From Sepioteuthis lessoniana (lineage: Eukaryota; Mollusca; Cephalopoda; Myopsida; Loliginidae): DNA of 64,000 nucleotides. The stretch is taken from contig OY757911.1 in assembly GCA_963585895.1 (NCBI GenBank), positions 90,145,793 to 90,209,792 of the forward strand, written 5' to 3'. Shown here one piece after another: positions 32,235-42,912 of this stretch (its first letter is position 1; every line of letters starts with the position of its first letter). Below the pieces are notes generated by a model that searched no databases, was not told the DNA's origin, and worked only from the letters and a program-made list of their open reading frames with translations. Position numbers and translations under genes: made by a program.

Positions 32235-32624
32235 AAATCTAGTCAAGGCCGAGCAGAGTGAACACTCTACAAATCCCTGACACCACACTTCTACTGGCTC
32301 TCATAAAACTCGCCAGACCTCGCTTCTACATGGTTTTACTAACTCTTGATATTTGGTAAATATATATGTATAAAGATTGTAAAAAAAAAATTGGTACATA
32401 TCCAAATTCACCGGGAAAATTTTTTCTCGTGATTTTTTTCTTTTTTTTTTTTTGTCTTTCAAAGTCAAACTCACCGCGATCTTTCTAATTTTTCGAAAGA
32501 ACAAAAAATAAATAAATAAAAGAGAAAACAATATTGCACTTTATATGGGGGATTCACTTTCACATCTCAATTCAATGTAAAATGATCACACAACATCTGG
32601 AACAGTTAGCGTTGGAAAAGAAAA
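32235..32624. other. unassigned stretch
   Basis: T-rich; no gene or family recognised. Confidence 0.4.
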
Positions 32625-32636
32625 TAAACCAAACTG

Positions 32637-33221
32637 TAGCTCAGTCGGCTGGGGCTGTACAATACACCTACAGCATCTCTGCAGAGGGGTAAGACCCCCC
32701 CCCCAACGAGTGTCCTGGACATGACATCAAACCATCTGATGGTGAGGCTCCAGCCTTAGAGATTTGGAGAATGCGAAGTACTTCTTGATTTCCATTGCTC
32801 CCAGGTCCACTCTGACCTGGAGTGGTAGCACTTGATAGGGTCCTATCTATGGGTAAAATAAAACAAACTGTGCACAAACAAATGACTGATGTTAAATTGT
32901 AACAGTTATATAGCAATACTTGAAACTATTTTACTGTGTGCAAAAAAGAGCACAGACTTGTTTAAAAATGTTATCTACAAAATGTGTTTACAAATCAGAT
33001 ATATTTAATATATATGTATAGAATTTGGCATATATATCATATATATTTAATATTTTGGCATATATAATCATATATATATATCATATATATCATATATAAT
33101 CATATATGTATATATAATATATATTTAATAATTTGGCATATATAATCATATATATTTAATATATATGTATAGAATTTGGCATTAAATAACCTACAATGGT
33201 TGATATGCCATCAGACCAAAC
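32637..33221 (+). repeat. SINE C2 with perfect A-box-like start
   Basis: Starts TAGCTCAGTCGGCTGGGGC, identical to a canonical tRNA position 8-25 region. Possible duplication taaaccaaactg (32625-32636) / taaaccagacta (33222-33233), 10/12, though the (AAACC) tail could imitate it. The 3' part has a local expansion of atatatttaatatatatg and gaatttggcat phrases (33000-33180). Confidence 0.82.
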
Positions 33222-33233
33222 TAAACCAGACTA

Positions 33234-33487
33234 GTCGAATTATTTTATTATATTCTTTACTTCTGGAGAGGGTTCTTTTTTAAATACATGTTACAGTGGA
33301 AGGAAAAAATTTGTAATGTTTTTGCTTTCGTGAAAGGGGAAGGGAGACTTCTTTGAAAAGGAAAATTCTTTAACTTTAATACATTAACCTTAGCCTATCA
33401 TATTCGTTGAATTATATATATTTATATATAAATGTACATATACATGCATACACACGCATATATATGCGTATATATATACATATATAT
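33234..33487. other. unassigned stretch with TA/CA microsatellites
   Basis: No gene. Confidence 0.5.
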
Positions 33488-33645
33488 AAGTTGGCTGACC
33501 GTAGTCGAGGGCGATTAGAAGGCTCCCTTTTCAATAGCTACTACACAGAGGTGTAGAGGGAGAGCGCTACACCTTTTTCTGGATTACTCCACTTACCCTT
33601 GATTCGTGCTGTATAATGCTGAGTGTTAAGCAAGGAAAAATCAAG
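33488..33645 (-). repeat. SINE D 3' half
   Basis: Minus-strand D sequence from the tgctt-aacactcagcattata region to the 3' end (gaccgtagtcgagggcgatt region). The head is missing. Confidence 0.8.
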
Positions 33646-34134
33646 TACAGCTATATTTTAAATTTTGATATACTTCTCAAACTTTCTGTGAAAAACTTGA
33701 AGTATCAAACCCAAAATAATTTTAGAAATCTACAAAAATATTCAAAGTACAATTTCTTAGTCCATTAGATTCCTCGATAAATCATCAACTTTTTTTAAAA
33801 CTAATTTCCCTCTACATAATGACACTCTATAAAAAGATTTCTTTACACACACAAAATATGTCCGTTAATTTTAAGCTAACAATTACTGTTATACTTCATT
33901 GCACGAATGTTGACTATATCTATTAATAAATATCTACGCTCAGATTAATATTATCTTTGCTTACAAGAAAAGATTTTGTACTTTTGTTTTTCAACAAACT
34001 TTTCTCTCAATTTAAAGAAATGAAATTTTAAAATTTGTTGATCGAATTTTTAATCTTTCATTTTTCCTGCATCCGCTACACACACATATATATATACACA
34101 CAAATATATACAAGTACGAATACTATTTGAAGAA
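33646..34134. other. unassigned stretch
   Basis: AT-rich, no recognised feature. Confidence 0.4.
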
Positions 34135-34425
34135 ATTCTCTGGCTGGTCATCTAAGCTGGATTAGCGAGAAAGACTTTCTTGCTCTGAAAAAGACAGTTT
34201 TAAGTAGCTGTGCCCTGAAAAGAACAGTTGAAATAACTGGACTGCTGAGTTCATTGGACTGGTTTGTCTGCTACGCTAGGAGTCGCTACATCGGTCTGGC
34301 TGGTCATCTAAGCTGGAGTGACAAGAAAGACTTTCTTACTCTGAAAAGAGCAGTTAAAATAACTGGGCTGCTGAGATCACAGGGTGTCGCTGGTTGTCTG
34401 GAACATAGGAGGTTATACAAGTGGA
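34135..34425 (+). mobile_element. LINE C-terminal fragment with internal duplication
   Basis: Encodes LAGHLSWISEKDFLALKKTV and, about 155 bp on, LAGHLSWSDKKDFLTLKRAV, followed by ITGLLRS and CLEHRRLYKW. The layout resembles C-terminal ends of LINE reverse transcriptases (LSW…DK…L…VK…G). The family was not identified. Confidence 0.4.
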
Positions 34426-34539
34426 GGGAATAATCAAATCCTTTCTTCTCAGGTCAGGTCCTTTACCCTTTTGGTGATGTCGTCTCTGACTTCTAGTGTT
34501 ATAGCGAAACTGGTCGCTTCTCCACCGACTTAGAATACA

Positions 34540-34870
34540 TTAAATTTTGGCAAGAATACTTCTCTAATTCCTGATGTATTATGAAACTCGTCATTATACG
34601 ACCATGAGAAGGAAGTATATATTACTTGCTTGATGGAGCAGTCAGAAAATATCTCCGAAATGACTGACAGAATTAATGGCATAGGAAATAGTTTTCTGTT
34701 TACGATGAAAATGTTCTGTTCGCTGACGACATCGTGACTGTGAAGCACTGATACCAAAAAAAATCCCGACATGAGTTGGTAGTGGCTACCATAGGCTAAT
34801 AAATTAGATAGATGTGAACAGATTGAGATAGATACAAGTCCTTGCATTAATGGTAATTGGAGAAAGCTAA
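34540..34870 (+). pseudogene. reverse transcriptase fragment (FADD motif)
   Basis: In one plus frame YDENVLFADDIVTVK appears (34697-34742). FADD is the usual RT active-site variant of L1-, RTE- and Jockey-type LINEs. The rest is broken by stops and I cannot name the clade. The 105-codon minus frame over it is a shadow. Confidence 0.5.
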
Positions 34871-34996
34871 ATAGGGAATAGTCTCTTTAAGATATCAATA
34901 TCCTTCCCAAATGTGAAATGCAAGTAGGATCCCTTAAAATTATGCCTATTCTAACTAACTTATTTCTGTCCTGGCCAGGGTAGATATGAATAGACG

Positions 34997-35052
34997 GAGA
35001 TAGATAGATAGAGAGAGAGATAGAGAGAGATAGGTAGATAGATAGATTGGTA
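34997..35052. repeat. (GATA)/(GAGA) microsatellite
   Basis: Interrupted tagatagatagagagagag-type tract. Confidence 0.95.
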
Positions 35053-35751
35053 GATCTAAATCACTGCGCTCTTATATCCTTATATTTGAAAATAAAAATT
35101 ACACATTGAAAAGGCCTCCTATCAAAGTCCTCATGAAAAAAATGATTCTAAGGGAAGTTTTTCCATTTTGAAATGTGTTGGCTGTCTGCAGGTCATGCAC
35201 TACTTAAGAAATAGCAGTTCAAACAGGTGATTTTTCGCTGAAGTTTCAGTGACAGAAAGTCTCCAGGACTCCACTAAGTATTCTAGCTGATTTTAACTGT
35301 ACGGTGAACTGGATAGTCTTGATGCTCCCTCTGCCCTCTAATTACCCCAATCTCTTTCCCAGGCCTTTGAAGACTGTTCCAAGGGCTCCAACAACAATTG
35401 GCATCACCGTTATCTTCATATTCCACAGACTTTTCAGCTCTTTGACAAGTACCAGGTATTTTTCCATCTTTTTACTTTCTTTTATCTTCACTTTATGGTC
35501 CGCTGGAACAGCAAAATCCACTAAATAACGAGTTATTTTCTTTTTGTTTATTAACTCTAAGTCTGGTTTTCTGATCGTGATCGGGCGACCGGTTTGTATT
35601 TCAAAATCTTAGAAAATTTTATGGGTTACATTTTCTCGAACAGATTTTGGTTTGTGCATATACCGTTTGTCACTATGGTCAAATTTTAATCTCTTGCACG
35701 ATCCCCAATTGATCATCTTTCCCACCCAGTTGGGCCTTGTCTTGTATTTTT

Positions 35752-36396
35752 TTTTTTTTTTTTTGTTTGGTTTAGTTTGGTTTTATGGCATATCAACTAT
35801 TGTAAGTTATCTAATGTCAAATACGGTTTTATGGCATATCAACTATTGTAAGTTATTTAATGTCAAATACGGTTTTATGGCATATCAACTATTGTAAGTT
35901 ATTTAATGTCAAATACGGTTTTATGGCATATCAACTATTGTAAGTTATTTAATGTTAAATACGGTTTATACATATATTAGATATATATGATTTGTAAACA
36001 TTAGTCAAAGATAAATAGTTCCAAGTATTACAATGTATCACTATCAATTCAATTAAACATCACTCATTTGTTTATAGACTTAAATGATCAAACAGTTCTA
36101 TTGCAAGCAATTAAATTTAGCATAAGTCATTTGTTTGCACTCAGGTTAAATGTCAAACTGTTCTATTTGACCCATAGATAGGTTCGTTTCATGTAGTATC
36201 ACTTCGGGCTAAAGCTCCAGCATTACTGGAGTCTCAGCATCAGATTGTTTAGTGTCATATTCAGGATACTCGTTGGGAGGCGTCTTACTCCTCTGCAGAG
36301 AAGCTATCGGTGTATACTGCCGACTGGGCTGAGATGGTTTAGTGTCATATCCTGGACACGCAGTCGGTGTATTAAACAGCCCCAGCCGACTGGGCT
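35752..36396 (-). repeat. SINE C inserted in Dong-like LINE, amplified tail
   Basis: On the minus strand it starts (c)agcccagtcggctggggctg with a partly duplicated head. C-type units follow (36060-36160), then four copies of the tail segment, and it ends in (AAACC)-type sequence plus an A run (seen as T at 35747-35764). A short duplication gtatt(c/t) is possible, but the T run hides it. Confidence 0.8.
35779..35962. repeat. four tandem 46-bp units of the SINE tail
   Basis: Units start at 35779, 35825, 35871 and 35917, each ggttttatggcatatcaact…caaatac, nearly identical. This is the 3'-terminal 46 bp of the SINE A/C tail multiplied in tandem. Confidence 0.95.
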
Positions 36397-36528
36397 GTAT
36401 TCTTTATGTATCAGTTTGCAGCATTCTCTTATAATGTGATTAACTGTTTCATCACTCAGTCACCATATAACCTACGCTTGCTATTCTTTTGTGTAGCATC
36501 AATTTTAACTTTGACATAGTTTTTATGT

Positions 36529-36915
36529 GAGAATTAATTTTTATTTATAGCGGACTTTTTGTCTTCATCTTGGTAGTTTTTTTTTTGTGTTGTTTCTTTC
36601 ACTACGTTTCGGCCAAATTTCACCTCTGGCCTTCTTCAGGTGATTTTACCGCGACCTCGGATAGGAATGATGAGTCTTGTAACCGCATTCCCAGTAATTA
36701 CTGCCTTCCATAGTTGTTGTCTATTGCACCACGTTTTTGACCAAGTAAGATTTGAAACCGCTATCTTCTGACAATGCCCACCTGGAACCGTAGAGACTCA
36801 ACACCTCTATCCGCTGTGCCACGGGCCCCGAAGGGCGATCAAGGATGGATTTTTTGGTCTTATAAATCCTTATCTGGTCTTCTATAGTCGGGTCCGTACC
36901 GAATTTTTGATCCAA
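36529..36915 (-). repeat. SINE G (tRNA-derived), copy 1
   Basis: Minus strand: gggcccgtggcacagcggat (A box, TGGCACAGCGG), B-box-like gcggtttcaaatcttac, then gcagtaattactgggaatgc, gaagaaggccagaggtgaaa, tttggccgaaacgt and gaagacaaaaagtccgc. Conserved sequence extends about 80 bp upstream of the tRNA-like head (to 36915), shared with the copy at 45068. Confidence 0.82.
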
Positions 36916-37377
36916 TTAAAGACAATAGTTTTTATGCTATAATTTTGTGCTGCTAATAAGAGATTCATTTTCTTTCTTCAGGTTTTCTCTTCTTAGCCAT
37001 ATCCAGGTCATAATATTATTATTTAGATTTTTTTTGACATCGCAATCTCTAGCGCCAGAATGGTTCCCATGCATCACCTCTCAGCAGGCGTTGCCTGGGA
37101 TAATTGAGCGGTGAGATAACATTAACTGCACCACAAGTTGATTATACACTCACAAACGCACCTGATTTTTCTATCATGAATATTGAATATTTATATTAGA
37201 TCTAAGTGAAAATGGTGATGGCTTGTGTAAAAGTTTAAAGCAAAAGTTGGTGTAGGAGTTCATAGAATTGATTTGTTTTTGATGAGAACAAAAGGTAAAG
37301 GCAGGACGAAAGTTTTCAGACTATAAATTTGACTGTAGATTAGAAACTTGTTTAGCATTATCATTCCGCCGTTGATT
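36916..37377. other. unassigned stretch
   Basis: No recognised feature. Confidence 0.4.
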
Positions 37378-37392
37378 GTAACGGTATCTCTG

Positions 37393-37683
37393 GAGGTGCC
37401 CGTGGTGTAATGGTTATCGTCGTAGGAACTGGACGCGGCGACACGAGTTCAAATCCTGGACGAGGCTGATTGCATTTCACAATGCACTAATACCCTTGGG
37501 AAAGGTATGAATCCAATTATTCTCCCTCCAGCTATGGATAAATAATAGGGCAGACTAGGTCCTTCAGTCTTGGTTAGGCAACTAGTCAAGGAGAAGGAAA
37601 ACTCTGAATTCAAACCTGCTAAACTCCGCTAAAAAATTGACCTTGTGTCATATCCTGCCCGAGCGGAGGGGTTGGTAAATATG
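37393..37683 (+). repeat. SINE B, complete, 15-bp target duplication
   Basis: gtaacggtatctctg (37378-37392) and gtaatggtatctctg (37684-37698) match 14/15. A box gtggtgtaatggttatcg, B box gagttcaaatcctgg. 3' end gagcggaggggttggtaaat. 291 bp; the reference copy for the family. Confidence 0.95.
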
Positions 37684-37698
37684 GTAATGGTATCTCTG

Positions 37699-37969
37699 CA
37701 TTTTTTCAAGTAAAAATTAGTGTCAAAATTGGAATCGAATTTTTCTTTAACGAAAGTTGTTTTTGTTTTTTTTCTGTGCTAAAACGAATCAAAGCGATCA
37801 ATAGATTATTTATGGTTGAATTATTTTTTTTCTAAAGCGATATATCAATGTTCTTTTATTTTAAAAAGAACTTTTTTGTGTTGTTTCAATTGTTATTAAT
37901 GTTTTTAATTGGTTCCATTAGTATAAGTGCTTGGATCAGTAAATAGACGTGTAACGAGCAATAAAAAAT
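37699..37969. other. unassigned stretch
   Basis: No recognised feature. Confidence 0.4.
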
Positions 37970-38405
37970 TATATTCCCACAGAGAATAGGCGTGTCCGTG
38001 GGGCGTCACACGACAATCCATTCTCTCCATCTTTTGCCAATGCTTTTTGAATTGTATAGTCGTTGTCTCCTGTCCAGCCATTGAACAATAAAGCTAATAT
38101 GGCTATGACTATTTTCCTGTCATCATTAAGTAAGATTTTTTTCGCTTTTTTACCCCTTCTACATACTGCTTGTTCATAGAATAATATGTGCATATTCTAG
38201 CTTTAAGGGCACGTTTGTATATTCTTTTCAATACTACTTGTATGCATATTATGCATATATTAAATGTTTCTGTGTGCGTAAATCAGTTTCACTTGTCTTT
38301 CCTTCCTGTGTGTTCTGTGTTAATATATCACGGATATATTAATGCTAATATTAGTCCTTGCTGAGTAGGGACACGACTAAATATCTTCCCTACTTCCAAG
38401 TAACT
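37970..38405 (-). repeat. dispersed repeat family F, copy 2
   Basis: Shares ttaccccttctacatactg, cttgttcatagaataatatg, catattagtccttg-type and gactaaatatcttccctac sequence with copy 1. The minus frame 37969-38193 encodes HILFYEQAVCRRGKKAKK, close to copy 1's peptide. Confidence 0.75.
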
Positions 38406-38529
38406 CAATAACAGCTTGAGATTTTTTTCTTTTCGTTTATTGCAATTCGCTTAAGTTTAAGCAAAAATCAATTCAAGGTTGATATTTTAAATCTACTGTT
38501 TCATGAGTGACACTCATAAAATAATGACT

Positions 38530-39067
38530 ATTATCATCATCATGATCTTCATCAAGGTGAGCTGACCACACGGTATCCCATGACTCTCTCTCTCTCTCTC
38601 CTTCTCTCTCTCTCTCCTTCTCTCTCTCTCTCCTTCTCTCTCTCTCTCTCTCTCTCTCTTTTTTCATCTGTTCCTATCGGCCATCGATCTTGACGGCACC
38701 CAGTGTCCGCACAGAGCCGATGAATGTAAGTTCTTGTTGGTCGGCCGATACTGGTATGTCCATGAGTAAGAGTCCAAAAGAGAATGTCGCTTATGAGTTT
38801 GTCATTGCTTCTCCAGCAGTGCCCAGCATATCTTGCTAGTCTTACTTGAGTAGTTTGAGAGATGGAAGGTGAGTACAGCTGCTGCTTTGGAGAGTGCTGC
38901 TTCCAGAATTTGTTCAAACCAACACGCAGCATTCTTATGTAATTGGTGCCTTGCTTCTTCTCTCTCTTTTTATTTTTTATGTTTTTTCTTAAAGTAAAGG
39001 TGGTGCAACCATATGATAGTACTGACACAGATGCAGCTTGAAAGAACTTTTGTTTTATTTTATCAAA
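38530..39067 (-). mobile_element. LINE K2 3' end with (CT)n expansion
   Basis: Minus strand (38552-39028): MSVLSYGCTTFTL, YIRMLRVGLNKFWKQH, RLARYAGHCWRSNDKLISD, then GRPTRTYIHRLCADTGC, then a (GA)n expansion (38583-38662 as CT) and a short (ATG)n-like tail at 38532-38556. The frame is unusually long for this family (158 codons), but 30 of the codons are microsatellite. Confidence 0.82.
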
Positions 39068-39420
39068 GAGACAAGATTTGTATGTGGTCGTTAACCTGTT
39101 AATAACAGTCCATGTTTTACCAATGTGTATGTTGACAGCGCTTACAGTAGATGCAATAAGAGCAGCAATACAAATTAAGTAAATAAATGGAACAAATACA
39201 TTTTTTCACAATTCTTTTTTTTTAATAACTGATGCATTTTCAAGGAGAGACTAGATTTGTATGTGGTCGTTAACCTGTTAATAACAGTCCATACCTATGT
39301 GTATGTTGACAGCGCTTACAGTAGATGCAATAAGAACAGCAATACAAATTAAGTAAATAAATGGAACAAATACATTTTTCACAATTCTTTTTTTCACAAT
39401 TCTTGCATTTTCAAGGAGAG
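39068..39420. repeat. tandem duplication, 179 bp
   Basis: gagac(a/t)agatttgtatgtgg starts at 39068 and again at 39247. The two units (ttaacctgttaataacagtc, ttgacagcgcttacagtaga) are about 93% alike by eye. Unit 1 continues LINE K2 sequence at its start. Confidence 0.9.
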
Positions 39421-40080
39421 AAAAAGGATTCTGCCAAGAGGAAATTCTTGTTTGTTTGCACTGTAGCAGAAGGTATTTTGGTTTGGCGCGCAATTTAATT
39501 CGACGCATAATTTCACCCAATCAGGATGACCTATCCTATTCAGTCCGGATCTCTTTCCCGGGCAGCAGAAATTGGGTAAGCTGCCAAACACACCCTCTTT
39601 GGCTGAACAACACCGTCCAGTGCAGACGTCCCACTGGCCGTTCTTCAATAGCAGCAGCAACATTTAGACCAAGGAATCTCAGTTGAATATGAATTTGATA
39701 CATTCAACACGCCACGCACAGGAACAACTTTATGTCACCCCCAAAATTGGCTATGTCGATGCGATGCCTAATCCCGCTCTCGGCATCTAGTTCTCATTTC
39801 ACCTCTGGGCCACTTTAATGGAGACAACGCACGCCTCTCCCCAAATCACCAGACACACAAAACTCAAGGTGACTCCAAAGTTTATTTCCTCCAACGGCAA
39901 ACAAGACACCCGCTAAACTACAGCGAACACAATCCCTTGCACGTCCAAAGATACGCGTTGCTTTCTCAACTTTCTCATAACTCCATTTCGTCTCCTTACT
40001 CACTACGAGATTTGCAGCACAAACGCAAACTACATTTTCCATGCTGCAAATAAAAATATTCCTATAAACGTTTCGACTAT
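39421..40080. other. less AT-rich block, possible host gene remnant or promoter
   Basis: This 0.65-kb block has visibly more G+C and CpG than its neighbours and matches no repeat seen here. It holds several small frames. On the minus strand, 39815-40042 begins MENVVCVCAANLVVSKET, with a donor-like GTA|GTGAGT 39 bases after the ATG. 39394-39663 is cysteine-rich (CTGRCC…CC…C…C…C). None is recognised. Nothing shows expression. Confidence 0.3.
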
Positions 40081-41050
40081 CGGCATCTTACTTCTTCATC
40101 CTTCCTTTATTACCTTACAAACTTAGTGAGGAAACAACTCAACGTAAACACATACACTCACTTTAACACCAATCCTCGCTAAAAAAAAAAAATAACAACC
40201 ATTTTTCGCGCTAAAACACTGTAAATATTCTCGTCTTAAAGAATGAACTAAAAATTAAAGATTTTATCATTTGATCCTTCCAGAGAGATGTTCTTTTCAG
40301 TAACTAAAAATATTGACATTTTTTAAAGCCCTTTTCTTATAAATTGATTTTGATTGGTTTCTTTTTTTTTTTAACCCATTATAACCCAAATTTTGAATTT
40401 TCCAATTTATAATGAGATTATAATTAGAAAATATATAAAGGTGGATAGTAAACACACTGAAACATCCATCTAACCTTTCTACACTGTCTGAAGTTATTGT
40501 ACAAATTACAAACTTCAATAATTTAAATTTGGGAGGAAAAAAATTGTCAAATTTTAAACAATGACTTTAGATGTCAAAGCGAAGCCTTACTTAAAATTTT
40601 TGGAAGTATCAATGTTTTATTGAAGCTATTTGATATATTCTAAAAAAACACAAATAACTCCAAAAGGCTGCCGTTTGAAGTTATTTGGCAAAACCAAATA
40701 ATCACATCCTTCAATAAAAAGGTAATATATGCTTGTTATTTGTTCTATTATAAACAGAACAAATAACAAGCACATATAATAAGTCTTTGAATCCTTGATA
40801 TTTTAATATAGTGACCCTTTTTCTCAATTACAGCCAGTGATTTATTGGTCAATAATTTTGTAATTTTTTTTTTGTTTACTTCAACTGGTTCAGTTTCCTA
40901 CATAGTAGTTTTACTTGCTTTCCATAAGTCTGCTTTGCTGTCATACTGTTTGCCATTTTCATATAATTTAATGATAAAGTATTCATTAACTTAACCAAAA
41001 CGTAAGTATTTAATGAGATTTTAATTTGTTTTAACAGTCTTCAAACGATG
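40081..41050. other. unassigned AT-rich stretch with hairpin
   Basis: No gene seen. At 40731-40746 gcttgttatttgttct pairs exactly with 40756-40771 over a 9-base loop. Confidence 0.5.
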
Positions 41051-41061
41051 ATTATAATAGA

Positions 41062-41297
41062 TTAATGGCATATCGACCTTTGTGGATTATCTAATGCCAA
41101 AGCCATCCTTATAGAAAAAAAAAACATTAGTTATACTTTTTAACCCATAGCTAGGAGAGGGAGATAAAGGAGTTCATACTTTTCCCAAGGTATGTGTCCG
41201 AAAGTAAACGCCACAGGAATTCAAGCTTCCTTACTACGACATCGTAGTTCATCTCATTAGCCATATCGTTAGCCACAACGCCTCGAGGACCCCTCCT
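41062..41297 (-). repeat. SINE A, near full length
   Basis: Minus strand from cctcgaggcgttgtggctaa (A-box region, decayed) through the B-box-like gaattcctgtggcg, to ctatgggttaaaaagtat and the tail ataatccacaaaggtcgata. No clear target duplication. Confidence 0.8.
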
Positions 41298-41432
41298 CCA
41301 TATAAATTAGAAAGCAGGGTAAATATTTCGGAAGTTTTGATAAAAATTTATTTGTAATTCATTTTAGGATAAACAAAATTCACACAGTGGATTAAAAAAA
41401 TCTTTTTCAACTTTAAAAGCATTTTTGTTACC
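41298..41432. other. unassigned spacer
   Basis: Nothing recognised. Confidence 0.4.
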
Positions 41433-41690
41433 GGACATTGGCATAATGGTTAAAGTGTTCGCCAATGGCCCGGGAGATCTGAGTTCAAACCCAGGTCGAA
41501 TCATACCAAAGACTCAAAAACTGGTACTTGATGCTATCTTGCTTAACACTCAGCATTATAAGGTACGTATCAAGGGTAAAGTGGAGCAATCCAGGAAAAG
41601 GAGTAGCACCCTCCCCTACACCTCGGTGTAGTAGCTATCGAAAAGGGAATCTTCGGGTTACCCTCAACTACGGTCGCCAACTTTACTTTA
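41433..41690 (+). repeat. SINE D, full length
   Basis: accggacattggcataatgg (A box), gagttcaaacccagg (B box), ataccaaagactcaaaaact, acactcagcattataaggta, gtagctatcgaaaagggaat, and the 3' end gccaactttactttactt. Frames 41425-41719 are shadows. Confidence 0.9.
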
Positions 41691-42160
41691 CTTATTCATT
41701 TAGAATTCGTAATTCGTAAAAAGAATTTTAAAAAATAAGATACATAAAAGAAATTGCAACATGGAAAAAAAAGATTCTAAACAATGTTCGTATTTTTATT
41801 TTGTTTTGATTCATTTATATTTTAATTCATTTGATCTCTGAAAAACAAATTAAAACAAATAGATCATTAAAAAAAAAACGTCTTATTCGTTCGTAAGGAT
41901 TTTTTTTTTTTTTACTTTTTAATAACCACATTGAATGTGAGGCAGTGACCCCCATCACTCTCAGCATAGCAGTCGTATAAAAAAATCTGCGGAGGCATGG
42001 TTTACAGGTGACTGGTCAAAATTGGTAACTACTGAAGCAAGCCGAGGAACTGTGAGACTCGAAGAGAAAGGAATTTTTGTCACTTGACAACTGGCCTTCG
42101 TAGAGTAAAGCCGAGTAGTAATTTACTAAGCTTTTTGCTAAGATGCGGAACAAGGCCGAA
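41691..42160. other. unassigned stretch
   Basis: Poly-A/T runs at 41765 and 41901. The long minus frame 42016-42399 (127 codons) covers this and a tRNA-like segment, so it is probably not a gene. Confidence 0.4.
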
Positions 42161-42164
42161 TGAA

Positions 42165-42245
42165 TGGGACACCCAATAAGACTCAAACTCACTCTTGCAG
42201 GTTTGATAGACAAGACTGTAAACATTACACTATCCGAGGCGCCCG
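42165..42245 (-). repeat. SINE H, tRNA-like head
   Basis: Minus strand cgcctcggatagtgtaatgt (A box) and gtgagtttgagtcttatt (B-box-like), about 45 bases apart. The 15-bp gagtaaagccgagta occurs on both sides (about 42104 and 42248), a likely target duplication that would place the element at about 42119-42247. Confidence 0.55.
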
Positions 42246-42261
42246 AGAGTAAAGCCGAGTA

Positions 42262-42574
42262 GTTTGGGACTTCTGGGAAACTGACATCTATTAGGGAGGG
42301 ACAACATCTTATAAATGAAATTATGTTTTCTTTCCTACATCGATATGGCAAAGCCACAACGTCTTCATTTTGTAACAGGTAACATCGAGAAGTAAACATG
42401 AATGTTTTTTGTGACCAACGTTTATGTCGTTCTTTAAATAAAGAAAGATAAACGAATATATAATTAAAGAAGACAAATCAAGTAAATGAGATCATTATCT
42501 TTATAATCAATATTAAAAAAAAAAGAACAAAGCAAATATTTAAGAAATTTTAGTCTTACAGAAAACTAAGGCTT
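42262..42574. other. unassigned stretch
   Basis: No recognised feature. Confidence 0.4.
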
Positions 42575-42832
42575 TTAGTTGTTAGAAGAACCAGACCCGT
42601 GGGACACTGCTGGAGAAGTATAGTGAACTCATAAGTAACGTACTCTATGGACCCTCTCACATGGACGAGCAAAAGCAGGACGTCCAGCTAGGACCTGCAT
42701 ACAACAGCTCAGTGCCGATACAGGATGTGGCCTTGAAGACCAACCGGAAGTGATGGACGATAGAGAGGGGTGGCGGGAGAGGTTCAGGGAGATCGGTGCT
42801 GATGGCACGACATGATGATGATGATGATGATA
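42575..42832 (+). mobile_element. LINE K1 3' end with (TGATGA)n tail
   Basis: Reads RTRPVGHCWRS-like, then ELISNVL, DEQKQDVQLG in shifted frame, and ends GADGTT-like just before (ATGATG)n at 42811-42829. Last ~80 codons of ORF2 only. Confidence 0.75.
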
Positions 42833-42912
42833 TTAAAGCTGAAATAAATACATCAACTATTAATTTTTAAAATTTAGTATTTGAAGGATGTTTATTACAT
42901 TATATCAGCGCA

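Larger units (their letters stand above)
35225..36530 (-). mobile_element. Dong-like LINE 3' part, split by SINE C
   Basis: Reversed 3' UTR and C-terminal region. It starts with cagtgacagaaagtctccag and passes caacaattggcatcaccgtt and tggtccgctggaacagcaaa. The coding end reversed reads (K)WYMHKPKS and GKMINWGSCKRLKFDH-like near 35650-35740. The sequence breaks at 35751 (cttgta) and resumes at 36397 (ttctttatgtatcagtttgc), the same joint that is continuous at 57098-57112. Confidence 0.75.

Noticed and set aside
34530-34847. 105-codon minus-strand gene
   Set aside because: The opposite strand carries an RT FADD remnant; the minus frame has no known motif.
39394-39663. Secreted cysteine-rich peptide gene
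   Set aside because: No signal peptide, unclear start and no known cysteine framework; kept only as part of the unassigned GC-richer block.
42016-42399. 127-codon minus-strand gene
   Set aside because: No motif, spans a tRNA-like SINE segment and its flanking duplication; composition looks non-coding.
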